Below, piece after piece: positions 25,101 to 32,311 of a DNA stretch of 64,000 nt. The position numbers were made by a program, and so were the translations under genes. The stretch lies in the NCBI RefSeq assembly GCF_900167975.1, contig NZ_FUZU01000004.1:1-64000 (forward strand). Direction: 5' to 3'. The stretch comes from Ohtaekwangia koreensis. Its GTDB lineage: Bacteria > Bacteroidota > Bacteroidia > Cytophagales > Cyclobacteriaceae. Each line of letters begins with the position of its first letter. Position 1 is the first letter of the stretch. Below the pieces are notes generated by a model. The model was given only the letters and a program-made list of their open reading frames with translations. It was not told the origin of the DNA and ran no database searches.

Positions 25101-25469
25101 CTCACCAATAAAAATCTTGTAACTGACAATGGCCCAAGATATCCGAAAGTAAATACAAGGGTGATGATTTCTGATTGGGAGAAGTACCTTTACGAAGCAT
25201 TGTACAGGGCGGGCATACCTACTATACCACAGTATCAGGTGGGACAGTACTCGCTTGACCTTGCTATTATCGATGGCGACCGAAAACTGAACATTGAAGT
25301 AGATGGTGAAAAATATCATCGTAACTGGGATGGCGAGCTGATGAGACGCGACCAACTAAGAAACAAACGACTGATTGAGTTAGGTTGGAATGTGCAACGC
25401 TTTTGGGTTTACCAGGTGAGAGATAATATGAAACAGTGTATTGAAAAGATTAAGGAATGGAAAGGGTAA
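22134..25469 (+). CDS. Superfamily 1 (DNA2/NAM7-type) helicase with C-terminal Vsr-like nuclease
   Basis: A 1111-residue protein. The N-terminus (1-65) is a winged-helix-like domain (KIIEVLTEGKPLKAKEIVLL). The helicase has Walker A TGPPGTGKS (about 355-363), a long coiled-coil insert (about 430-480), Walker B VIIDEASQCDIA (about 703-714), DDKQL, then QGDERDVILFS (about 913) and VAITRARAALIVVGD (about 948-962). Residues about 1010-1111 form a Vsr/DUF559-like PD-(D/E)XK nuclease, with YSLDLAI, NIEVDGEKYH and LIELGWNVQRFWVYQV. It starts one base after hsdR and overlaps hsdS by 13 bases, so it is translated with the type I system. Known type I systems do not need such a subunit. Confidence 0.85.
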   Translation: MNLEEKIIEVLTEGKPLKAKEIVLLLASKYEVQVDTTAVNSILHRKLRDKAEQNKNYQWSLRKKSNGSTERLTSSANSETPLSKLSYYYLECISKDMDAGISVFASSQFSLEYSQINSFPSEQGPTQRIQNHLLNKVKQDKNSFVFKLGYPMLIRSFTAKNGNSYLMAEPLFIFSVDTEYALKDGVVRLTDDDPVLNPKALESITGVNSSAELLSEIVELYEELGINNDPEDKPSLDEMFQRLEQLQSDWKWNDALDIAKLKQETIASLTKPGIYNAAAIFIGEKSKYTVGLEKDLKDLSKIPESSYNNSALGSWINDSVGDSSISDKVLIEPISLNEEQREAILKGLASPLTVVTGPPGTGKSQVVASLIVNAVYQGQTVLFSSKNNKAVDVVNDRVNALTNRQVMLRLGSKFQVTLSEYLSGLLSARPSGDDESRYKEAKEIHDRLLQQIESIKQQQEHVVKLRNDVDRIESSVEIYREELGSDFFASCESLKLDELNNLDPLIQGSRVKLDQADKTKQSFFVKLFWKSFSKSRFTRLKEYMDSIALHASSLGVSKPLAPIDDFTIHVYEKFLSDLSIRNSKAKEIKKYFVSLAQLNSAQDLFALSLKEKEATDQVVSNSLDLWNYWLQLLPSRMTQNDRKVIGDYVAILNLIIAAQEKNQQPDRGIWSKYYTLQPQLMHVLSAWAVTSLSARGRVPLEPGFFDLVIIDEASQCDIASALPLLYRAKRAVIIGDDKQLTHISAISETQDIHLLEKYGLDGQYMGWSYASTSLFRLAASRCKSENIIVLRDHHRSHADIINYSNKSFYENTLRVATKYENLKSIPNEPVVRWLDVKGKCVRPETGSSYNDQEAEQVVKELSRLVSNGYKGSIGVVTPFRAQHLRIQDKINQNKDLADRLMLRDFLCDTVHKFQGDERDVILFSSVVSIGVTEGAVSFLKRTGNLFNVAITRARAALIVVGDSQVCYHSGISHYKGFVEYVNQLENREPLTNKNLVTDNGPRYPKVNTRVMISDWEKYLYEALYRAGIPTIPQYQVGQYSLDLAIIDGDRKLNIEVDGEKYHRNWDGELMRRDQLRNKRLIELGWNVQRFWVYQVRDNMKQCIEKIKEWKG

Positions 25470-27367
25470 TAGAAAAAATCAATGCAAGTGAATCAACGTT
25501 ACCTCAAGGATGGAAATGGGTTAAGTTAGGAGAGGTATGCGACATTATTAATGGAAAGAATCAATCTGAAGTACTTGATCCAAACGGTAAGTATCCGATT
25601 TATGGAAGCAGTGGAATTTTTGGCTATGCAAATAAATACTTATGCAATGAAGGTACCACGGTTATTGGAAGAAAGGGGACTATTAACAGTCCGATTTATG
25701 TTTCGACAAAATTTTGGAATGTGGACACAGCCTTTGGTTTGAGTCCAAAAGGCACACTTATTGGAAAGTTTCTCTTTTACTTCTGTAAAGGATTTAATTT
25801 TCATGCATTGGATAAAAGCACAACCATACCAAGTCTAGCGAAACGAGATTTGCTATCAATTGATATGGTACTACCGCCTATCACCCAACAACGCGCTATC
25901 GTTTCCAAAATAGAGGAACTCCTCAGCGATCTCGACAAAGGCAAACAACAATTAGAACTCGCACAGCAGCAATTAAAAGTTTACCGCCAGGCTGTGTTCA
26001 ACCTCGCAATAAAAGGAGAAGCAAATATTCCAATTGAAGACGTTATAGATTCATTGGATCAAGGTTGGAGTCCGAGATGTCATAATGAACCCTCTCCCAA
26101 TGAAAATATTTGGGGGGTAATCAAAACCACAGCTGTTCAAGCAGGCTATTTCCTTGACGGTGAAAATAAAATGCTGCCAGGTAATCTTGAACCCCGAATG
26201 CAACATGAACTAAAAGTAGGAGATATTCTTATCACACGAGCAGGTCCAAGGGTAAGAGTAGGTGTGTGCTGTATGGTGAGGCAAACCCGCTCTAAGTTAC
26301 TAAACTGTGATAAGGTTTATAGGATCAAAGTAAATCCAAAAGTTGTCATCCCTGAGTATCTCGAAATATTGCTTAATACTCCTAAGTATTCAAAGGAAAT
26401 AGGGAAAATGAAAACGGGAATTAGCGACAGCGGTGTAAATCTAACTCAGAAAGGTTTTTTAAAAATATTGTTACCGGTTCCGATGATAAAAGAACAAAAG
26501 TCAATAGTTCTAGAAATCGAAAGCCGTCTGAGTGTATGTGATAAAGTAGAAGAAACTATAAACCAAAGCCTATCTCAGGCCGAAACCCTCCGGCAAAGCA
26601 TTTTGAAGAAGGCGTTTGAGGGTAAGCTACTTACTGAAGTAGAAAGTGAAGACATTCGAGTACTTTCGAAATCAGTAGAAAAACTCACCATTGTAACTGA
26701 ACCACTGATAAAAAACAACGTAGAGACTGATACACATTTTCTGAAAGTCATTGCCGGAATCAAAGATACTGACCTGCATGCAGGCATTCTTGCCATGGTG
26801 ATCGATGCTCATGAAAAATCACCTGAACATCATCTTAAACTCAGTCATGTAAAGGGTGAAAAGATCGCGCATCTTGTGGAGGCCTATATTGGAATTGATC
26901 TTGGCCGAAATCCCAGAAAAGACGCAGCCGGGCCAGATGATTATCCGCACCTTAAAAAGGTAGAAAGTCGTGCTGCAAAGGCAGGCTGGTTTCGTACGGA
27001 GAGGCTTCATATCGGTCAAACGTATGTTTCAAAATCTGGTATGCCGAAGATCATCAAACGCGTTAAAGAAATGCTACCTACTGAAGACCTGAATAAAATT
27101 GAAAAACTAATTCAGACCTTTCTTCCATTCGAACTCGAACATGCGGAAGTCATTGCAACCGTATATGCCGGATGGAACAATCTTCTGCTCGATGGCAGAA
27201 CTCCAACAGATGAAGAGATCGTTTACGAATCAAGAGAGAATTGGTCAAAAAGAAAATTGACTATTGAGCGAGAGAAATTCTTTAATGCATTACACTGGCT
27301 ACGTAAGCATGAGATGGTGCCTGTTGGAGTAGGGAAAACTGTTTCTAAACCTAAGACATCAATCTAA
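25457..27367 (+). CDS. hsdS: Type I restriction specificity subunit with extra C-terminal domain
   Basis: Recognises the DNA target for methylation and cutting. Two target-recognition domains are seen: TRD1 about 15-145 (LPQGWKWVKLGEVCDIINGK) and TRD2 about 200-345. Each is followed by a coiled-coil spacer (IVSKIEELLSDLDKGKQQLE; IVLEIESRLSVCDKVEETIN), the second ending ILKKAFEGKLL at about 390. Most S subunits stop here. This one continues with about 240 residues, including IAHLVEAYIGIDLGRNPRKD, YPHLKKVESRAAKAGWFRTE, EVIATVYAGWNNLLLDGRTP and FFNALHWLRKHEMVP. The function of that extension is unknown. It starts inside the helicase gene, and the ATPase gene begins 5 bp after its stop. Confidence 0.93.
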   Translation: MERVIEKINASESTLPQGWKWVKLGEVCDIINGKNQSEVLDPNGKYPIYGSSGIFGYANKYLCNEGTTVIGRKGTINSPIYVSTKFWNVDTAFGLSPKGTLIGKFLFYFCKGFNFHALDKSTTIPSLAKRDLLSIDMVLPPITQQRAIVSKIEELLSDLDKGKQQLELAQQQLKVYRQAVFNLAIKGEANIPIEDVIDSLDQGWSPRCHNEPSPNENIWGVIKTTAVQAGYFLDGENKMLPGNLEPRMQHELKVGDILITRAGPRVRVGVCCMVRQTRSKLLNCDKVYRIKVNPKVVIPEYLEILLNTPKYSKEIGKMKTGISDSGVNLTQKGFLKILLPVPMIKEQKSIVLEIESRLSVCDKVEETINQSLSQAETLRQSILKKAFEGKLLTEVESEDIRVLSKSVEKLTIVTEPLIKNNVETDTHFLKVIAGIKDTDLHAGILAMVIDAHEKSPEHHLKLSHVKGEKIAHLVEAYIGIDLGRNPRKDAAGPDDYPHLKKVESRAAKAGWFRTERLHIGQTYVSKSGMPKIIKRVKEMLPTEDLNKIEKLIQTFLPFELEHAEVIATVYAGWNNLLLDGRTPTDEEIVYESRENWSKRKLTIEREKFFNALHWLRKHEMVPVGVGKTVSKPKTSI

Positions 27368-27372
27368 GAACC

Positions 27373-28908
27373 ATGTTCAGATTAAAAGACATTTTTTTTA
27401 AGAAGAACAAAGTATTCAAGACGTTCGGTGTTGGGTTCCAGGATCTATTTGATCAAAATAAGGCTGAGCCGAATCGACCATACTTCTCATTAATCATTGG
27501 GCCAAACGGTACTGGTAAAAGTTATCTTTTAAAATTTATTGTCGAAATATTTAGAATTGCTTACGCAAAAAAAAATGTTTTAAACTATTCAGGAGAGATA
27601 ACCGGGAGGTACAAACTAGAGTACGAGATGAATGGTGCTCTTTATACTATATCCAATTTCATTGAAGTTGGTGGCACGGATCTAGAAGCAGTGGGCGGAA
27701 GCAATCCAGTGCATTTTTCTAAAGAGGTAAAGACGGAAGAAGGAATCGAAACAATACCAAACGAAATCGAATTTCCGGAAAGGATCATTGCTAATTCGTT
27801 GATGATAACTGATAAATTTCCTGTGCTTAAAGATGATATATTTCCCATTTACACATACCTGGGAATACGCAGAACATCGTCAGTTGCCGGAACAAGAACC
27901 TATGTGAGAAAAACTATCGAACTGTTGACTGAATCTATTGATGAGGAGACTTTCAGATCAAGTTTGATTGATCTTTTAGATTTCCTCGGATTGCAGCATT
28001 CACTTTATGTGAGTTACATCCCAAAATATAGGTCAAAGTTTTTTGCAGGAAATTTATCAGGAGAGTTTATTAATGAGTTTTTTGCAAATTTTACTCAATA
28101 TACAAGGCGAGACGAAAATCGAAAACCTTGGGGCTATGATTACTTCCAGAAAATTAAGACAGATAGGGCGTTGCTAGATCGAATCGCTGCATTTTGCAAT
28201 GAAAAGAGTTTAGAGCTAAAACCAATACATGAGAAGTCCAGAACACTCTATTTTGGATACGATGTGCTTTCACAACATACTTTGAAAGAAGACTATGAGA
28301 TGATCAAGCACTTAACCAAACTTGATTTAGTTTCCTTTCCATCCATAACTCTCAGGAGGCAGGGCAATGAATATGAGCTTGAAGAAAGTAGTTCCGGTGA
28401 ATATCATTTTTTCTCAACGATTGTGGGGCTTTTAGCATCAATAAAAGAAAACTCTTTGATTCTCATTGATGAACCAGAAGTGAGTTTGCATCCTAACTGG
28501 CAAATGAAGTATATGGAGTTTTTGAATCTGATCTTTGCCAAATTCTATTCCAGTCATTTTGTTATTACTACTCATTCGCATTTTTTGGTTTCGGGACTCA
28601 AATCTGAAAATTCTACAATCGTAGCGATGAGCCGTGAAAAGGATGAAATAATTCCAAGACAAATGCCGCAGGATACATTCGGATGGTCAGCAGAGGAAAT
28701 ATTGTACAATATTTTTAAAGTTAAAACTGTCAGAAACCATTTCATCGAAGCTGACTTAACAGATTTGCTTGGCTTAATCTCTGAGAATTCAAAAGACAAA
28801 AATCGTATTCAAGAAATACTCAATTCAATTCAATCGTTGAGTATCACATCAAATGATCCATTAAACGTTGTCATTGAAGAAGCAAATTCATATTTGAAAA
28901 CGATATGA
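27373..28908 (+). CDS. OLD/PtuA-like ABC-type ATPase
   Basis: A 511-residue ATPase of the AAA_15/AAA_21 (SMC/ABC-like) kind. Walker A is GPNGTGKS (43-50); the ABC signature-like ESSSGEYHFFST (about 337-348) is followed by Walker B LILIDEPEVSLHPNW (about 358-372) and the switch TTHSHFL (about 396-402). No TOPRIM nuclease domain follows. The next gene, an HNH nuclease, overlaps it by 4 bases (ATGA), the arrangement of PtuA-PtuB in Septu defence and of ATPase-HNH effectors in some retrons. It sits between hsdS and hsdM. I infer that it senses infection or loss of restriction and controls the HNH protein. Confidence 0.85.
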   Translation: MFRLKDIFFKKNKVFKTFGVGFQDLFDQNKAEPNRPYFSLIIGPNGTGKSYLLKFIVEIFRIAYAKKNVLNYSGEITGRYKLEYEMNGALYTISNFIEVGGTDLEAVGGSNPVHFSKEVKTEEGIETIPNEIEFPERIIANSLMITDKFPVLKDDIFPIYTYLGIRRTSSVAGTRTYVRKTIELLTESIDEETFRSSLIDLLDFLGLQHSLYVSYIPKYRSKFFAGNLSGEFINEFFANFTQYTRRDENRKPWGYDYFQKIKTDRALLDRIAAFCNEKSLELKPIHEKSRTLYFGYDVLSQHTLKEDYEMIKHLTKLDLVSFPSITLRRQGNEYELEESSSGEYHFFSTIVGLLASIKENSLILIDEPEVSLHPNWQMKYMEFLNLIFAKFYSSHFVITTHSHFLVSGLKSENSTIVAMSREKDEIIPRQMPQDTFGWSAEEILYNIFKVKTVRNHFIEADLTDLLGLISENSKDKNRIQEILNSIQSLSITSNDPLNVVIEEANSYLKTI

Positions 28909-29525
28909 TTTCTCAGATACCCGCTACTTTTCAACTCACTCAAGCACAGGAATTGCTACTACAGGCAATCTTCCCGTTTCAACCAGGAGCTTGGGACAGG
29001 AATGATGTTGAACCTATAAAACAAGAAATCCATGCTCAACTTTTGGCCATTCAAAATGGTAACTGCTGCTATTGTGGATTGAAAGTAAATGAAGGTGGTA
29101 GAGCGGAAATTGATCATATTGCAAAAAAAGGAGGGCCTAGACGCCCTGCATATACTGAATTCATATTTACTCCAAAAAATTTAGTCATTGCTTGTCAATA
29201 TTGCAATAGCTCATCTAAGAAGGGGCAAGATGATGTGTTGGATCAGGTTGACTTGACGAATTATGATAATTGTACTTTCAAAATTGTTCATCCTTATAAT
29301 GACGATCCAACGCACCACTATAGTTGGTCAACCGGAAGATTTAAAATCCTGATTTCTGCTGTAAGCAATAAAGGAAGATATTCTATTTCTTTATTCGAAC
29401 TGGATTCGGAAGCACACACCTTTGCCCGTGCGAAGCAGGTTATGTTCGAAACCCGATTAGCAAGGTACAATAATAGGCAAGCGATAAAGCAACGCGTTCT
29501 GGATATATTAAAATTCAATTTTTAA
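28905..29525 (+). CDS. HNH nuclease (PtuB-like)
   Basis: A 206-residue protein. The HNH/zinc-ribbon core spans 52-105: CCYCG (Cys54/55 and Cys57), the catalytic IDH (Asp70-His71), Asn92 in PKNLVIACQYC, and Cys97/Cys100. This is a full ββα-metal site, so the enzyme should be active. Its start codon overlaps the ATPase stop and its stop lies 2 bp before hsdM. The ATPase-HNH pair matches the Septu (PtuAB) composition; target (phage DNA, host DNA or tRNA) cannot be told from sequence. Confidence 0.87.
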   Translation: MISQIPATFQLTQAQELLLQAIFPFQPGAWDRNDVEPIKQEIHAQLLAIQNGNCCYCGLKVNEGGRAEIDHIAKKGGPRRPAYTEFIFTPKNLVIACQYCNSSSKKGQDDVLDQVDLTNYDNCTFKIVHPYNDDPTHHYSWSTGRFKILISAVSNKGRYSISLFELDSEAHTFARAKQVMFETRLARYNNRQAIKQRVLDILKFNF

Positions 29526-29527
29526 TA

Positions 29528-31015
29528 ATGAGTAACAACAATTCAGCAATAGTTAGTAAAGTTTGGAGTTTCTGTAATACCCTCCGCGATGATGGTGTAG
29601 GCTACGGAGATTATCTAGAGCAGCTAACGTATTTGCTCTTTCTAAAAATGGCTGACGAATACACCAAGCCACCACACAATCGTGCTTTCTCTATTCCAAA
29701 GAAATACACATGGGGCAAGCTTGTTCCATTAAAAGGCGCTGAGTTAGAAACGCACTATTCGGAAACACTTCGAGAGCTTGGAAAAGAAAAAGGAATACTG
29801 GGACAGATATTTACCAAAAGTCAAAATAAAATCCAGGACCCCGCCAAGCTTAGCAAAATCGTAGCGATGATTGATAGTGAGCAATGGCTAATGATGGGTG
29901 TGAAAGACAAAGGCGATATCTACGAAGGTCTGCTAGAGAAAAACGCAGAAGATACAAAGAGTGGGGCTGGTCAATACTTCACCCCTCGTGCGTTGATCAA
30001 GGCTATGGTCGCTTGTATACGTCCCGAACCTATGAAGACCATTGCAGACCCTGCGTGCGGTACCGGTGGATTCTTTTTAGCAGCATACGATTTCATTGTT
30101 GAGCAGAACAAACTGGATAAAGCACAAAGTAAATTTTTAAAATACTCGACCTTCTTTGGTAATGAGATCGTAGCCAGTACCAGGCGGCTCGCGCTGATGA
30201 ACTTATTCCTTCACGGCATCGGAGATATAGACTCTAATAGTTCTATTTCTGCAGAAGACGCATTACTCTCAGCACCAAAAACTACGTACGATTATGTCTT
30301 GGCCAATCCGCCCTTTGGTAAAAAGAGTAGCATGACCATCACCAATGAAGAAGGTGAAGAAGAAAAAGAGGACTTGGTTTACAACCGTCAGGATTTTGTG
30401 GTAACAACCAGCAACAAACAGCTCAATTTCCTGCAACACATTATCAGCATGCTTAAAACCGATGGTAAAGCTGCGGTCGTTTTGCCAGACAACGTTTTGT
30501 TTGAAGGTGGCGTTGGTGAAAAGGTTAGAAAATCACTACTTGAAAAAACAGAATTGCATACCATTCTTCGTCTGCCCACTGGAATATTTTATGCACATGG
30601 CGTAAAGGCCAACGTTTTGTTTTTCGATGGCAACCCCAATACTAAGAATGTAGGCACAAAAGATCTCTGGGTTTACGATTACCGAACCAACATTCATCAC
30701 ACGCTCAAAAAGAACGCACTGAAATTTGAAGACTTAGCTGACTTCATCAAATGCTATAACCCGACTAATCGAAAGAAGCGAAAAGAAACATGGAGTGAGA
30801 AAAACATTGACGGTCGTTGGCGAAAATTCAGCTACGATGAAATCATCGCTCGGGATAAAACTTCTTTAGACATCACCTGGCTAAAAGACAATTCCCTTGC
30901 CGATCTTGATAACCTTCCCGACCCGGATGTTTTGGCAAACGAGATAATTGAAAATTTGGAAGCCGGGTTGGAAAGTTTTAAAACTATTGTCGCAGCCCTA
31001 AACAGAAAGGTATAA
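29528..31015 (+). CDS. hsdM: Type I DNA methyltransferase, M subunit
   Basis: A 495-residue N6-adenine methyltransferase. The N-terminal HsdM_N helical region (about 5-130, VWSFCNTLRDDGVGYGDYLE) is followed by QYFTPRALIKAMV. The AdoMet motif I is DPACGTGGFFLAAY (about 174-187) and the catalytic motif IV is NPPFG (about 260-264). A second AdoMet-domain block (TDGKAAVVLPDNVLFEGGVG) and ILRLPTGIFYAHGVKANVLF follow. All key residues are present. The usual order is M-S-R or R-M-S; here M is last in the operon, after the ATPase-HNH pair. Confidence 0.96.
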   Translation: MSNNNSAIVSKVWSFCNTLRDDGVGYGDYLEQLTYLLFLKMADEYTKPPHNRAFSIPKKYTWGKLVPLKGAELETHYSETLRELGKEKGILGQIFTKSQNKIQDPAKLSKIVAMIDSEQWLMMGVKDKGDIYEGLLEKNAEDTKSGAGQYFTPRALIKAMVACIRPEPMKTIADPACGTGGFFLAAYDFIVEQNKLDKAQSKFLKYSTFFGNEIVASTRRLALMNLFLHGIGDIDSNSSISAEDALLSAPKTTYDYVLANPPFGKKSSMTITNEEGEEEKEDLVYNRQDFVVTTSNKQLNFLQHIISMLKTDGKAAVVLPDNVLFEGGVGEKVRKSLLEKTELHTILRLPTGIFYAHGVKANVLFFDGNPNTKNVGTKDLWVYDYRTNIHHTLKKNALKFEDLADFIKCYNPTNRKKRKETWSEKNIDGRWRKFSYDEIIARDKTSLDITWLKDNSLADLDNLPDPDVLANEIIENLEAGLESFKTIVAALNRKV

Positions 31016-31043
31016 ATGATAAGCAAAAATTTTGACAAGGGTG

Positions 31044-31163
31044 GCAGCGTCTAAGTAGCTGTATATTTAAATGTAATGGTTTTAATACCATAATTGACCT
31101 AGATCGATAGCTTTTCAACTATAGATCACCTGTCAATCCCTCACACAGTTACTTAGACGCTGC
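31044..31163. mobile_element. 120-bp MITE-like element
   Basis: The ends are inverted repeats: GCAGCGTCTAAGTAGCTGTAT at 31044-31064 and its near-perfect complement at 31143-31163 (19 of 21 bases agree). The inside is AT-rich and has no open frame. A third copy of the repeat occurs alone at 2252-2272. This is the design of a non-autonomous transposable element mobilised by a transposase encoded elsewhere. The parent IS family could not be named with confidence. It lies between hsdM and the convergent XRE gene. Confidence 0.65.
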
Positions 31164-31260
31164 TCCGATCCGAGCTTTTTAATGATGCTTGGATGTGTTA
31201 CGTGTTACAAGGAGAATGGATGAGTGGTTTTTCCGACTTTAGAAAAGTCTCACTTTTCAT

Positions 31261-31809
31261 TTAAACTTTTCGATACTGGAATTTTGACTTCTTGTCTGTT
31301 GTCAGTTTCTCAACAAGTCCTTTCCTCCTTAGTTCTTCAAGCGCATCAGAAATTCTCGTGGTCGTAAATTTTACATCGTACTTATCATGTAAATGGCCAG
31401 CAATTTCTTTCGTGAGTCTAGGAGTATCCATAAATTTTGAGTTCAGAATCTTTTCTCTGATAGCGTACATCAGACTCTTCTTAAGAAAAACATGAGGATT
31501 GATGTCGTGGAGTAATAGGTACTTATGAACATTTTTCCTCAGTAAATCAGGATCTGGAATCGGTTCATCATACTGAAACAGTTGGAAATCCTCTACGCCA
31601 AAGAAATCTGAGAGTGTAGATACAGTATCTATTCCAATACTTATTTTTCCAGATTCAATCTTTGAGATATGTGTCTGTATAATTCCTGTCGCGTAATGAA
31701 TCTGCTCCTGTGAAAGATTTACAGATTCTCGAATTGCTTTAAGCCGGTCAGCGAACTTTTTACGACTGTTCTTATCATTATTTTTTTGCACCCAACAAGG
31801 TGCTTTCAA
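31261..31809 (-). CDS. XRE-family transcriptional regulator
   Basis: A 182-residue regulator. Residues about 19-75 form a Cro/C1-type HTH (FADRLKAIRESVNLSQEQIH, IIQTHISKIESGKISIGIDT, LSDFFGVEDFQLF). Residues about 100-180 form a second, winged-helix-like unit (LTKEIAGHLHDKYDVKFTTT, RISDALEELRRKGLVEKLTT). It is convergent with the restriction operon and may control it, as small XRE proteins often do, but no operator was matched. The start may be internal; the first 15 residues (MKAPCWVQKNNDKNS) look unlike the family. Confidence 0.85.
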   Translation of the reverse strand: MKAPCWVQKNNDKNSRKKFADRLKAIRESVNLSQEQIHYATGIIQTHISKIESGKISIGIDTVSTLSDFFGVEDFQLFQYDEPIPDPDLLRKNVHKYLLLHDINPHVFLKKSLMYAIREKILNSKFMDTPRLTKEIAGHLHDKYDVKFTTTRISDALEELRRKGLVEKLTTDKKSKFQYRKV

Positions 31810-31960
31810 TATTAATCGTATATTATCTACTAAAATACTTGAATTCCGATTATTTTATTATATTTGATTTAGCAACTCAATGAATGAATTGGAGTAGTTG
31901 GTTGAATTAAATTATTTTAGCGAATTCTCAAGAAATTGACGCATTCGCACTTAGCGTCTC

Positions 31961-32067
31961 GTAAGGAAAACTGGTAATTTTCAACGGAAACGAGGCAATA
32001 AGTGAGGTGCTCACGCCATTGGCGTGGGCTCACTTATTCGTTTCCAGGTATACCAGTACCTCCTTAC
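31961..32067. repeat. Long imperfect palindrome (107 bp)
   Basis: Nested arms pair in order: GTAAGGA/TCCTTAC (31961-31967 and 32061-32067), ACTGGTA/TACCAGT, GGAAACGA/TCGTTTCC, AATAAGTGAG/CTCACTTATT and CACGCCA/TGGCGTG (32012-32026). The last arm meets at the centre with almost no loop. Short asymmetric bulges separate the arms. There is no T-tract, so it is not a simple terminator. It lies in a 500-base gap between the XRE gene and the TlpA operon, which are divergent. It could be a structured RNA, a hairpin substrate (REP-type repeat), or a protein-binding cruciform. Confidence 0.8.
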
Positions 32068-32221
32068 AGTAAGTTGGGTTCCACGCCATATTTTTTTGAA
32101 CGGGTATCCCTCTTACAATAGGCGCTCATAAGTTTCTGTACAATTAAACAGTAAACAACATGAGCCGATCAGAACGAATCTTCTTACTCTGTAAACGTCC
32201 TCCAAGTTAGGTTAATGGAGC

Positions 32222-32275
32222 CCTGTCCGGTGTATGCCCGGCATCCATCTTCAGTGTCGGTGCATCACCGGATTT
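32222..32275 (+). promoter_or_regulatory. Possible structured 5' leader of the TlpA-SusCD operon
   Basis: TCCGGTG (32226-32232) pairs exactly with CACCGGA (32266-32272), enclosing about 33 bases with GC-rich repeats (TGCCCGGCA, TGTCGGTG) that could form alternative pairings. It ends about 40 bases before the start of the TlpA-like gene. No known riboswitch is recognised. It may be an unexceptional leader stem. Confidence 0.35.
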
Positions 32276-32311
32276 ATTTATCTCATTTCTCTTAACTAAA
32301 AATCAATACGC

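Noticed and set aside
27373-29525. Retron (ATPase-HNH effector type) reading of the pair
   Set aside because: No reverse transcriptase gene and no msr-msd-like repeat is present in or near the operon.
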